From contig JAOAPC010000024.1 in the NCBI GenBank assembly GCA_025462735.1, positions 558,001-622,000 on the forward strand: a DNA stretch of 64,000 nt, read 5' to 3'. The notes under the pieces are model-generated. The model was not told the DNA's origin and made no database searches. It saw only the letters and a list, made by a program, of their open reading frames with translations. The position numbers and the translations under genes are program-made. This document shows positions 9,325 through 18,044 of the stretch, in pieces. The DNA is from Acidobacteriaceae bacterium. Lineage in GTDB: Bacteria; Acidobacteriota; Terriglobia; Terriglobales; Acidobacteriaceae. The first letter of the stretch is position 1; every line of letters starts with the position of its first letter.

Positions 9325-9424
9325 GTCGTTGGTCGTTCGTCGTTGGCCGCGAGGCAACGAATTCCCTACGGAAGTGCCGCGACGCTGGGACTCGGTGTTT
9401 TGCCAACGACCAAGGACCAACGAC
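9325..9424. repeat. long inverted repeat of the GTCGTTGGTCGTT type in the folD leader
   Basis: Two 23-base arms at 9325-9347 and 9402-9424 are inverted copies with 21 of 23 positions matching, and each arm is itself made of the repeated word GTCGTTGG. The 54-base loop holds no gene. The element lies between two divergent genes and ends 38 bases before the folD start codon, so it would be transcribed as a hairpin in the folD leader if the promoter lies upstream. The same words recur inside dnaG (39984-40015), showing a dispersed family. Confidence 0.75.
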
Positions 9425-9462
9425 AAACGGCAACGGTGCTAAAATTTCTCTTCACCCAACCC

Positions 9463-10404
9463 ATGCCTGCAGCCATTCTAGACGGTAGCAAAATCGCAGC
9501 TGAAATTCGCGGAGAGGTTGCGGCCGAGGTCAAAGCCATGTCCGCCGCGGGAATGCGCCCGGGCTTGGCCGTGGTTCTCGTGGGCCATGATCCAGCTTCC
9601 GAAGTTTACGTTCGCGGCAAGGTGAAGAGCAGCGAAGAAGTTGGCATTTACAGCGAGAAGCACACTCCGTCTGAAAGTGTCACAACCGAGGAATTGCTGG
9701 ACCTTATTGCAGATCTCAATCGCCGTGACGAAATCGATGGCATTCTGGTGCAGCTGCCTCTGCCGAAGCAAGTGGATTCCAAGAAGGTCCTGCTCGCGGT
9801 CGATCCGGCAAAAGATGTGGATGGATTTCATCCCATGAACGTGGGATTTCTTTCCACACAGCGTCCGGGGCTGGTGCCCTGCACGCCGGCCGGGATCATG
9901 GAAATGATGCAGAGGAGCAAAATCAAAATCGCCGGACAGGAAGCCGTAGTCGTCGGGCGCAGCGATATTGTCGGCAAGCCGATGGCGATGTTGCTCTTGA
10001 ATGCGAACGCGACCGTCACTGTCTGCCACTCGAAAACCCGTGATCTGCCGGGCATTTGCCGCCGCGCTGACATTTTGGTTGCAGCCATCGGACGCGCGGG
10101 GATGGTCACGAAGGAGTTTGTTCGTCCAGGCACAACCGTAATTGATGTTGGCATGAACCGCGTAACCGACCCAAAAGAATTCGCGCGCGTTTTTGCGGGT
10201 AATGCCAAGCGGGACGAGACATTTCGCAGCAAGGGATCGGTCCTGGTGGGTGATGTACATCCCGAGGTAGCTGAAGTTGCCGGAGCCATCACCCCTGTCC
10301 CCGGTGGGGTCGGACCATTGACCATTGCCATGCTCATGGCAAATACCGTGAAGGCGGCGAAGATGCGCAGAGGCAGCCGGGTAGCGGAACTATCGCGGGT
10401 TTAA
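9463..10404 (+). CDS. folD: methylenetetrahydrofolate dehydrogenase / cyclohydrolase
   Basis: Interconverts 5,10-methylene-, 5,10-methenyl- and 10-formyl-tetrahydrofolate with NADP as cofactor, supplying one-carbon units for purines and formyl-Met-tRNA. Family motifs are complete: VYVRGKVKSSEEVGI with the catalytic Lys region, QLPLPKQVD, DVDGFHPMN, VVGRSDIVGKP for the dinucleotide-binding domain and PVPGGVGPLTIAML at the end. The frame is open back to 9205, but that part covers a repeat element and overlaps DUF971; ATG 9463 gives MPAAILDGSKIAAEI, the normal FolD N-terminus, and 313 residues. The protein runs slightly past the usual ~290 residues with a basic tail. Confidence 0.95.
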   Translation: MPAAILDGSKIAAEIRGEVAAEVKAMSAAGMRPGLAVVLVGHDPASEVYVRGKVKSSEEVGIYSEKHTPSESVTTEELLDLIADLNRRDEIDGILVQLPLPKQVDSKKVLLAVDPAKDVDGFHPMNVGFLSTQRPGLVPCTPAGIMEMMQRSKIKIAGQEAVVVGRSDIVGKPMAMLLLNANATVTVCHSKTRDLPGICRRADILVAAIGRAGMVTKEFVRPGTTVIDVGMNRVTDPKEFARVFAGNAKRDETFRSKGSVLVGDVHPEVAEVAGAITPVPGGVGPLTIAMLMANTVKAAKMRRGSRVAELSRV

Positions 10405-10424
10405 GACTTAAAAACGGAAATCCT

Positions 10425-10495
10425 AACCACAGAGGGCACAGAATCACAGAGACAAATGCTCAGAAGTCAAACCCTCTGTGCTCCTCTCTGTGGTT
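10425..10495. repeat. AACCACAGAGGGCAC-type inverted repeat between folD and coaE
   Basis: AACCACAGAGGGCACAGA at the left is complemented by TCTGTGCTCC and TCTCTGTGGTT at the right, giving an imperfect hairpin of about 18 base pairs. The word type is widespread between genes in Acidobacteria. It lies just after folD and 28 bases before coaE and may act as a transcription or RNA-stability barrier. A related copy (AACCACAAAGGTCACGAAGG) occurs at 60458-60539. Confidence 0.7.
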
Positions 10496-10523
10496 TAATG
10501 TTTCTGGTTTTAACGAGGAGCGC

Positions 10524-11156
10524 TTGCTTAAAGTCGGATTGACAGGTGGTATCGCTACCGGGAAATCACTGGTTGGCGGCATGTTCGCCGAATTGGGCGT
10601 GCACACAATCGACGCCGACGAGATTGCGCACGACCTGATGCGCCCGGGCGAAAAAGTTTACGACGCGGTAGTACAGCGCTTCGGACAGGAGATTCTGAAT
10701 CCGGACGGAACTGTCAACCGCGCTCGCCTGGCCGAACTTGCATTCGATCAAAAGCGTCCGCGGATTTATGAGCTCAACAGCATCGTTCATCCGGCAGTTA
10801 TCGAGCGGCAGCAGCAGTGGATGGAAGGCATCCAGCGGCGTGAGCCGGATGCGATCGTGATGCTGGAAGCGGCATTGCTGCTCGAAGCTGGACTGCGAAG
10901 GAAATTCGACCGCGTCATCGTGGTGAGTTGCAAACCGCAACAGCGGATCGAACGATGGGAGAAGCGATTGAATGTCGATTCCGAAACCGCCCGCCGCGAG
11001 GTGACCCGCCGGATGATGGCCCAGGCCCCGGATGAAGCAAAGATCCAGGCAGCCGATTACGTGGTCGACAACAGCGGCAGCGTCGAAGAGACCAGAAAAC
11101 AAGTCCAGAAGATCCACGAAGCGCTGCTGTCGCAAGCGCAAGTCAAAAGCGCCTGA
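10524..11156 (+). CDS. coaE: dephospho-CoA kinase
   Basis: Last step of coenzyme A synthesis: phosphorylates the ribose 3'-OH of dephospho-CoA using ATP. The P-loop GLTGGIATGKS sits at the very N-terminus, followed by the typical DADEIAHDLMRPG segment and the central LLEAGLRRKFD. Length (210 residues) is normal. The start is a TTG with GAGGAG only three bases upstream, tighter than ideal but the only reasonable start since the P-loop begins at residue 6. The intervening repeat separates it from folD, so it may have its own promoter. Confidence 0.93.
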   Translation: MLKVGLTGGIATGKSLVGGMFAELGVHTIDADEIAHDLMRPGEKVYDAVVQRFGQEILNPDGTVNRARLAELAFDQKRPRIYELNSIVHPAVIERQQQWMEGIQRREPDAIVMLEAALLLEAGLRRKFDRVIVVSCKPQQRIERWEKRLNVDSETARREVTRRMMAQAPDEAKIQAADYVVDNSGSVEETRKQVQKIHEALLSQAQVKSA

Positions 11157-11162
11157 CCTCAT

Positions 11163-11258
11163 AGCATTCAGCATCTCCCCCCTGTAATGCTCTATTTTGA
11201 GAACGCCGCCCAGCATATGCAGATGTCCCCTTGGGCTGAATGCTGAGTGCTGAATGCT
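11163..11258. repeat. inverted AGCATTCAGC / GCTGAATGCT repeats
   Basis: AGCATTCAGCAT at 11163-11174 is complemented by GCTGAATGCT at 11235-11244 and again at 11249-11258. The right side is a short tandem of the word CTGAATGCTGAGTG. The element fills most of the 151-base gap between coaE and the permease gene and belongs to the same class of word-like intergenic repeats seen elsewhere in the window. Confidence 0.65.
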
Positions 11259-11307
11259 GACCGCCACTTTGCGACTCCGGCGCGTAGCGCGTAGCATCTA
11301 ATTTTGT

Positions 11308-12549
11308 ATGTCAGTCACCACTGCAGTTTCGACACTGGCCCCGAAGCTCGCGTTTAGCGAGATCATGACCTTTGCCTTCGATTCTTTCTGCAGCAACAAA
11401 GTTCGCTTTCTGCTTACTGCGTTGGGCATGGTGATCGGCACGGCTTCGCTGATTCTGGTGGTCACGATCGGACTGACTGGCAAGCAGTACGTCTTGAACC
11501 TGATCCAGGGTATCGGCGCAAACCTAATTTATGCGGAGTACGAAGGCGGGGCGCAGCGCATCACCAACAGCGCCGCCGACCCACTTACCGTGAACGACAT
11601 GCAGGCCGCCCAGGAAGTGGTGCCGGGTATCGTCAGCGCTTCACCAGTACTTGATTTGAATGAACGCGTGCCAGTCGGCAACGGCAAAGAAAGAGATCTT
11701 CAGATTTTGGGCGTGTACCCTGAATACCGAATCGTGCGAAACCTGGTCGTAGTTTCTGGCCGGTTCTTCGACGCCCAGGACGAGCAGGCCCACAACAAAG
11801 TCGGCTTGATTACCGATAAACTCGCAGACGAGCTCTACGGTTCTCCTGAATTGGCAATCGGGAAAATCGTTCCCCTCAGCCACCTGCCGTTTACTGTTAT
11901 CGGGACCTTCCGCGAGCGCGTGAATACTTTCGGCGAATCAGAAGTGACTACCAGCACTTTCCTCATTCCGTTCAGCGTTGCGCGCTATTTCACTGAGACA
12001 TCGACCGTGAAACTCATTTATTTCTCTGTCGCCGATCCTTCGATGATTGAGCCGGTGACGGAGCAAATTCGGAAGGTGATTCAGTCGCGGCATCGCGCGG
12101 AGTCTGTATATAGCGTCACCAACCTGACTCAGTTGGTAGCGCTCGCCGACAAAACCGCGAACGCTTTGACCATGGTGCTGCTTGCCGTGGCGGCAGTGGT
12201 GTTGCTGGTCAGTGGAATCGGAATCATGAACATCATGCTGGCGACGGTGAGCTCACGCATCCGTGAGATTGGTATCCGAAAAGCGTTGGGCGCTACCAAC
12301 CGCGAGATCCGCTTTCAATTCTTGTCGGAGGCCGTGGTAATTTCTGTCGGCGGCGGATTGCTGGGAGTAGTTATCGGCCTGGCGTTGCCTTATTCCATCC
12401 GGTTTCTAACCGAGTACCGCGTTCCTGTCTCCGGATTATCTGCGATTGTGGCAATCGTGGTTTCGTCGCTGGTGGGAATTTTGTTTGGCACGGTTCCGGC
12501 AGCACGAGCAGCAAAGCTGGACCCGGTGGAGAGTTTAAGGTACGAGTAA
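11308..12549 (+). CDS. ABC transporter permease, FtsX/MacB type
   Basis: A 413-residue membrane protein with the MacB layout: one transmembrane helix near residues 30-55, a ~200-residue periplasmic MacB_PCD-like domain, and three C-terminal helices (about 285-400) forming the FtsX domain. The conserved cytoplasmic loop TVSSRIREIGIRKALGATNR is visible and the protein ends in the usual PAARAAKLDPVESLRYE. Such permeases work with an ATP-binding subunit to drive mechanotransmission across the envelope, for example macrolide or lipoprotein export. No ATPase or membrane-fusion gene is adjacent, so its partner must be elsewhere. Confidence 0.88.
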   Translation: MSVTTAVSTLAPKLAFSEIMTFAFDSFCSNKVRFLLTALGMVIGTASLILVVTIGLTGKQYVLNLIQGIGANLIYAEYEGGAQRITNSAADPLTVNDMQAAQEVVPGIVSASPVLDLNERVPVGNGKERDLQILGVYPEYRIVRNLVVVSGRFFDAQDEQAHNKVGLITDKLADELYGSPELAIGKIVPLSHLPFTVIGTFRERVNTFGESEVTTSTFLIPFSVARYFTETSTVKLIYFSVADPSMIEPVTEQIRKVIQSRHRAESVYSVTNLTQLVALADKTANALTMVLLAVAAVVLLVSGIGIMNIMLATVSSRIREIGIRKALGATNREIRFQFLSEAVVISVGGGLLGVVIGLALPYSIRFLTEYRVPVSGLSAIVAIVVSSLVGILFGTVPAARAAKLDPVESLRYE

Positions 12550-12554
12550 GCGGT

Positions 12555-12625
12555 GCTTAGTGAATAGTGACAGGTGACTAGAGAACCCGTCTCCCTGATC
12601 ACTAGCCACTGATCACTGACAACTA
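12555..12625. repeat. AGTGA/TCACT word repeats after the permease gene
   Basis: The words TAGTGAATAGTGACAGGTGA on the left and ACTAGCCACTGATCACTGA on the right complement each other loosely. The same ACTGATCACTGA vocabulary is found at about 14905-14945 and 33533-33680. Likely a degenerate member of a dispersed intergenic family. Confidence 0.45.
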
Positions 12626-12641
12626 CTCCAAAAACAAGAAC

Positions 12642-12661
12642 GCCGGGCTGGTTGGCCCGGC
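12642..12661 (-). terminator. probable rho-independent terminator of the small minus-strand gene
   Basis: GCCGGGC (12642-12648) and GCCCGGC (12655-12661) form a perfect 7-bp stem with a 6-base loop. Read on the minus strand the stem is followed by GTTCTTGTTTTTGG, a T-rich tail. It lies about 90 bases downstream of the stop of the gene at 12751-12981. Confidence 0.55.
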
Positions 12662-12750
12662 TGCTTCCTTGTCACTCATCTGTGGGGAGCGACTGGTTAC
12701 GTCTTTGTCCCCGCGGATCTCTTAAAACTATTTGAAGTCCGCCTCACCCA

Positions 12751-12981
12751 TTATTGGACGAGGGCTAGGCCTTCCAGTTCTTTCTCCAATACTGGCAGCG
12801 CACATCCTGACATTTCCACCCGGCTCACCGCGTCCCGGGCAGCCTGAGGCGACACCCCGTAGCCCCGGCCCATCAGGAATATTTGCACCAGTTCGGCAGC
12901 CTCACGCGAATCGGCTAAACCGCCTTGCAGCAGGTCGTTTCGCAGAGCCGCTAGTTCGGTGACTGAAAATCGTTCTCGCAT
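12751..12981 (-). CDS. small protein of unknown function
   Basis: A 76-residue, probably helical cytoplasmic protein beginning MRERFSVTELAALRND. ATG 12981 is chosen because a strong GGAGGTGG ribosome-binding site lies five to six bases upstream; the frame continues to 13065 but that part has no such site. The sequence has two helices predicted from heptad-like Leu/Ala spacing (ELAALRNDLLQGGL and EAAELVQIFLMGRG) and no Cys or metal motif. No family is recognised. It stands alone, with a probable terminator downstream. Confidence 0.65.
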   Translation of the reverse strand: MRERFSVTELAALRNDLLQGGLADSREAAELVQIFLMGRGYGVSPQAARDAVSRVEMSGCALPVLEKELEGLALVQ

Positions 12982-13311
12982 TTTCCACCTCCGACCCTGA
13001 CTGCTTCTACCCATTAGACTCAGCTGCACCTGGTTTTGTTGCATGCAATTCGTCTGCCGAATCAACAGCGTTCCTGTAAATCCGGCTGGAGAAGCCCATA
13101 GTCCCTTAAACCCTTGAATGTACTCGAAGTTGCTAATGTCATCGGCAAACCGGGGTCGGAGGGTGAGAGCGGATGCCGTCTCACAGGTGACACAAAGTGT
13201 CAGATTGGCCCTGATTCCGTTCGTTTTTGAGACGGTTACGGCGGTTCCGGCGTCGGACTCTGTCTCGGCGATTACAACCGGAGACCGCCTTAGGACCTTA
13301 GTCCAAGCAGC
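12982..13311. other. intergenic stretch without recognisable features
   Basis: 330 bases between two minus-strand genes. Open frames here have no homologue-like composition, and no tRNA, repeat or clear promoter was recognised. It presumably holds the promoter of the small gene at 12751-12981. Confidence 0.4.
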
Positions 13312-14868
<1,557 letters not shown>

Positions 14869-14976
14869 CAACTCTTTGACAGTAAAAACGATCTACACTG
14901 TAGAGTGCAGTGGGAGATCACTTGCCAGTGATGACTGACCACTGAATCACCAAAGGACCTGAAGATCAATTTGGCT

Positions 14977-15393
14977 ATGGGATTGAGAGCCGCGGAAGCA
15001 GATGCGCAGCCTGCTACGGCCAACCGCTTGTGGCGCACAATCAAGAGTTTTATTTTTTGGTCCTACGAGCGGGGTACCGTGCAGTACGACATCATGGTCA
15101 CGCTCATTCTGATCTTCGTGTTTTTCTCGCCGCGCCTCATCAACTTCAACGACCGTCCCGTACAACGCAACCCACATTCGACAGGCGTCGTCGTATATCC
15201 GGACGGCCAGGGCGAATTCATTTATCAGGTCGACTCCCGCGCTGTTCCTGCTGGCAACGATTTCGCGGTCCGAGCAGCCTTGCTTCGGGTTATTGAACCG
15301 ATTTCGGGTAGCGTGAGCATCTCGCGCTATGAAGCTGTTACCGACGATAGGGGCCACGTCGTCGCATATAAAGTGTGGGTGCAGCGAGAGTAA
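14977..15393 (+). CDS. single-span membrane protein of unknown function
   Basis: About 138 residues with one clear transmembrane helix (around residues 40-57, within IMVTLILIFVFFSPRLINF) and a C-terminal soluble domain of ~80 residues that looks like alternating beta strands. TTG 14971 is an alternative start two codons earlier. It is followed after 15 bases by the LolA-like gene and both probably share a transcript, possibly with serS. The topology (N-terminus inside, domain outside) and neighbour suggest an envelope role. No family is recognised. Confidence 0.65.
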   Translation: MGLRAAEADAQPATANRLWRTIKSFIFWSYERGTVQYDIMVTLILIFVFFSPRLINFNDRPVQRNPHSTGVVVYPDGQGEFIYQVDSRAVPAGNDFAVRAALLRVIEPISGSVSISRYEAVTDDRGHVVAYKVWVQRE

Positions 15394-15408
15394 GAGGACG
15401 CCGGCACA

Positions 15409-16116
15409 ATGAAAAGATCTGCGCTTTCAAATTGGAGATTCGCGCTATGGCTAGTGCTGCCCGTGCTCGCGATCGGCTCGACGGCAGCCGCTGCGCCCGA
15501 CACAGGACTGGACAACATCCTTACGAAAATGGACGAAACTGCTTCCAAGTTTCGTGGTGCGCAGGCCAATTTCACCTGGACCACATATAACAGCGTCGTC
15601 AATGCGGAGTCTGGAAAGCAGACCGGCAAGATCTACTTCCGGCGTGTCGGAAACGAAACCGAGATGAGCGCCGAAATCGATCCCCCAGATGCGCAAAAAA
15701 TAATCTTCTCCAAAGGAAAAATTCAAATCTACAAGTCGAGAATGGGAACGGTAGATGTGTACGACGCCGGCGCGCACCGCGAGGAGTTCGAAGCTTTTCT
15801 GGTTCTCGGCTTCGGCAGCAGCGGCGAGGACATGCGCAAATCGTTCGATGTAAGTTATGGTGGCGAAGAGAAAATTGATGGGATTGATGCCGCGAAACTC
15901 GACCTTGTTCCGAAATCGGAGAAGATAAAACAACACTTCCCACAGATTGTGTTGTGGATCGATCCAAAAATAGGAGTGTCGGTGCAGCAAAAGTTGGTTG
16001 AACTCAGTGGCGATTACAGACTGGCCAAATATTCCAACATTCAACTCAACCAGAAAATTCCAGACAAAGTATTCAAGTTGAAAACATCAGGCAAGGTAAA
16101 AGTCTTAACTCACTGA
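15409..16116 (+). CDS. LolA-like periplasmic lipoprotein-carrier/outer-membrane sorting protein
   Basis: A 235-residue secreted protein with a signal peptide (cleavage likely after STAAAA around residue 28) and a LolA/LolB-type half-barrel pattern: repeated amphipathic strands such as FRGAQANFTWTTYN, TGKIYFRRVGNETEMSAEI and DVYDAGAHREEFEAFL. LolA family members carry lipoproteins or other lipidic cargo through the periplasm. It matches the broad outer-membrane-lipoprotein-sorting family but not enterobacterial LolA closely, so cargo is uncertain. It is 15 bases downstream of the small membrane protein, probably co-transcribed. Confidence 0.7.
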   Translation: MKRSALSNWRFALWLVLPVLAIGSTAAAAPDTGLDNILTKMDETASKFRGAQANFTWTTYNSVVNAESGKQTGKIYFRRVGNETEMSAEIDPPDAQKIIFSKGKIQIYKSRMGTVDVYDAGAHREEFEAFLVLGFGSSGEDMRKSFDVSYGGEEKIDGIDAAKLDLVPKSEKIKQHFPQIVLWIDPKIGVSVQQKLVELSGDYRLAKYSNIQLNQKIPDKVFKLKTSGKVKVLTH

Positions 16117-16241
16117 TAATCAGCAACTTAGGTGACCTGTTGTGATCAACTTTCTGGCTGCATTGGGTAAGATGCGGCGTTATACTCGGAAACACCATCA
16201 AAAGACCATTGAGATTATCTCCAGATAAGAAGCGGAGCGAC

Positions 16242-16460
16242 ATGGCCAAAGTCTTCACCATCCCAGTTCCCCCAGACATCAGCCGGAAGAGACCACGCGA
16301 GCGCACATCCGACCCGCGATATGTGGACGGCCAGCGCGTTTTAGTGGAAGCCATGCGCTATCTTGCGCAAACGGACCCCATTGCGAACCGCCATGCTATT
16401 GAATTGCTCTCCGAGCACGTGCGCACCCGCTTCCGTATGAGCGATTCCCCGCTAAGCTGA
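16242..16460 (+). CDS. small conserved-looking protein of unknown function
   Basis: A 72-residue basic protein beginning MAKVFTIPVPPDISRKRPRE. ATG 16242 is preferred over 16209 because GCGGAG lies about six bases upstream. The C-terminal half looks helical (QRVLVEAMRYLAQTD and IELLSEHVRTRF). No family is recognised. The last nine bases overlap the 3' end of the convergent membrane glycosyltransferase gene. Confidence 0.5.
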   Translation: MAKVFTIPVPPDISRKRPRERTSDPRYVDGQRVLVEAMRYLAQTDPIANRHAIELLSEHVRTRFRMSDSPLS

Positions 16461-17921
16461 GGCGCGAACCGCGGCAGTTTCCGCACGGCTTTTGCCGGCA
16501 AGTGCGTACGCGGCGAAGACGATCACGATTGGATACATCTCCAGCGTGTATCGAGGCTCCGGGTTTTCGAGCGTACCCAGAAAACCCGAACGCAGCACAA
16601 CGAATAAGAGCAGCAGTCCTGTCAGTGGGAACTTCCGCGAATGCAGCCACCCGACCAGCGCACAGGCAACGTAAAAAAGATTAACAATCCCCAGCGAGAC
16701 AGCCAGCGCTGACCATTGGAGACCGTCATTGAATTCCCACCAGCGGCTGTCGCACGGCAGCATTTCCGTTCGCGGGCGCAGCCACATATCCATGATTCGC
16801 CGGATCGGAAGGCTCAAGTAATATCGCGCCGGATGAGCGTGAATGCGCCTCGCGGCGAGCGCCTCGAATCTCCTGTCCAGCTCCGGCGTAACGTGGAGAG
16901 ATTCGTTGTAATCGTTGATCAGCGCCGAGGTTTCAACCCTCTCTTGGGGATTATAAAACGCCCGGAAGGGAAGTTTCGTGGGATCAATGGGACTGCCAGG
17001 CACAGCCCAGTAAATCTCCTCTACCGAAGCGTAATCTACGATCCAAGTCTTTACCCACCGGTTAAAGCCCATCGGGACAAACTCATCCTCTTCGTTGGCG
17101 TACCGCGGCGCGAGGGGCTGGAAACGATGAAAGACATTCCAGTTTCGAATTGTCCAGGGCACAAGCGGTGCTAGCGCAATAATGGCGACGAGTGCCGCGG
17201 CCAAAACATTGCGGAGTCTCGTCGGTGCGGCGAAGCCTGTCGTGAAGGTGGCTGAAGACTGCCTTCCAGGACTACTGCTCGGATCGCTGATGTCGTAGGT
17301 TGATCCGAGCCAGCTCGGAAACAGAAATCTCGCGAACAAATATAGCTCGACTGCGATTAGAAGTATGGCGCCATCGGGCCTCAACAAGATTGCTGCCGCG
17401 CAGGCCGCCCCGCATCCGGCCCAATATCGCAGCGATTCCCGTTGCAGGGCCTTTATCGCCAAGTCGAATGCCAGCGCGGTGAAGAACACCTCCAGTGTTT
17501 CGGTGAGTGCTGCTGCCGAATACTCCGCCAGAAACGGGCAAAGGCAAGCCAGCACGAATGCGATCCTGGCATATTTAGGTCCCAGGATACGCAGCGCGAT
17601 ATCGGCGCAAACGAAGCAGGTCCCTAGATCGACGAACATTTGCGCGAGCAGAACCGCCCGGTAATGCTCCGTGCCAAATATCGCGAAGATAAACGCCAAA
17701 AATGCGGGATATCCCGGCAGACGTATGTAAGTAGGAGAGATTTCGTCCGGCCCGCTCAGGCCGTAGATGCCGTGCTGCAGCCAATTCTTGGCTATGTCGC
17801 CATATACAAAGGAGTCGGTTACAACTCCGGGAAACCGGAAGATGAAAAACAGCCGCAAAAGTAGAGCAGCCGCCGAAAAAAGCAGGAAAAATCGCAGATT
17901 TCTGCGAACCAGTTCGCCCAC
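16452..17921 (-). CDS. GT39/ArnT-type membrane glycosyltransferase
   Basis: A 489-residue polytopic membrane protein with about ten hydrophobic segments. The first loop carries FPGVVTDSFVYGDIAKNWLQ, the acidic DxxxYGDIA-type motif of the PMT/ArnT superfamily, which uses polyprenyl-phosphate-linked sugars. The long hydrophilic stretch 270-390 would be extracytoplasmic. Substrate cannot be told; transfer of a sugar to protein or lipid outside the inner membrane is usual for the family. The DPM-like GT2 at 4237-4992 could supply the lipid-linked donor. Confidence 0.72.
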   Translation of the reverse strand: MGELVRRNLRFFLLFSAAALLLRLFFIFRFPGVVTDSFVYGDIAKNWLQHGIYGLSGPDEISPTYIRLPGYPAFLAFIFAIFGTEHYRAVLLAQMFVDLGTCFVCADIALRILGPKYARIAFVLACLCPFLAEYSAAALTETLEVFFTALAFDLAIKALQRESLRYWAGCGAACAAAILLRPDGAILLIAVELYLFARFLFPSWLGSTYDISDPSSSPGRQSSATFTTGFAAPTRLRNVLAAALVAIIALAPLVPWTIRNWNVFHRFQPLAPRYANEEDEFVPMGFNRWVKTWIVDYASVEEIYWAVPGSPIDPTKLPFRAFYNPQERVETSALINDYNESLHVTPELDRRFEALAARRIHAHPARYYLSLPIRRIMDMWLRPRTEMLPCDSRWWEFNDGLQWSALAVSLGIVNLFYVACALVGWLHSRKFPLTGLLLLFVVLRSGFLGTLENPEPRYTLEMYPIVIVFAAYALAGKSRAETAAVRASA

Positions 17922-18044
17922 CTTGGAAATATATCGCGTTTCGACGAGTGGGCATTCATCTACTAGCCCCGGTCATCACGCATCTAATCACACAGGTTTG
18001 ACCCTCCTACATCCTCCCGCTAGGATGTTTTTGGTCTTCAAAGC

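Noticed and set aside
9478-10260. 260-codon minus-strand frame opposite folD
   Set aside because: Antisense to a complete, highly conserved gene, with no family-like motif.
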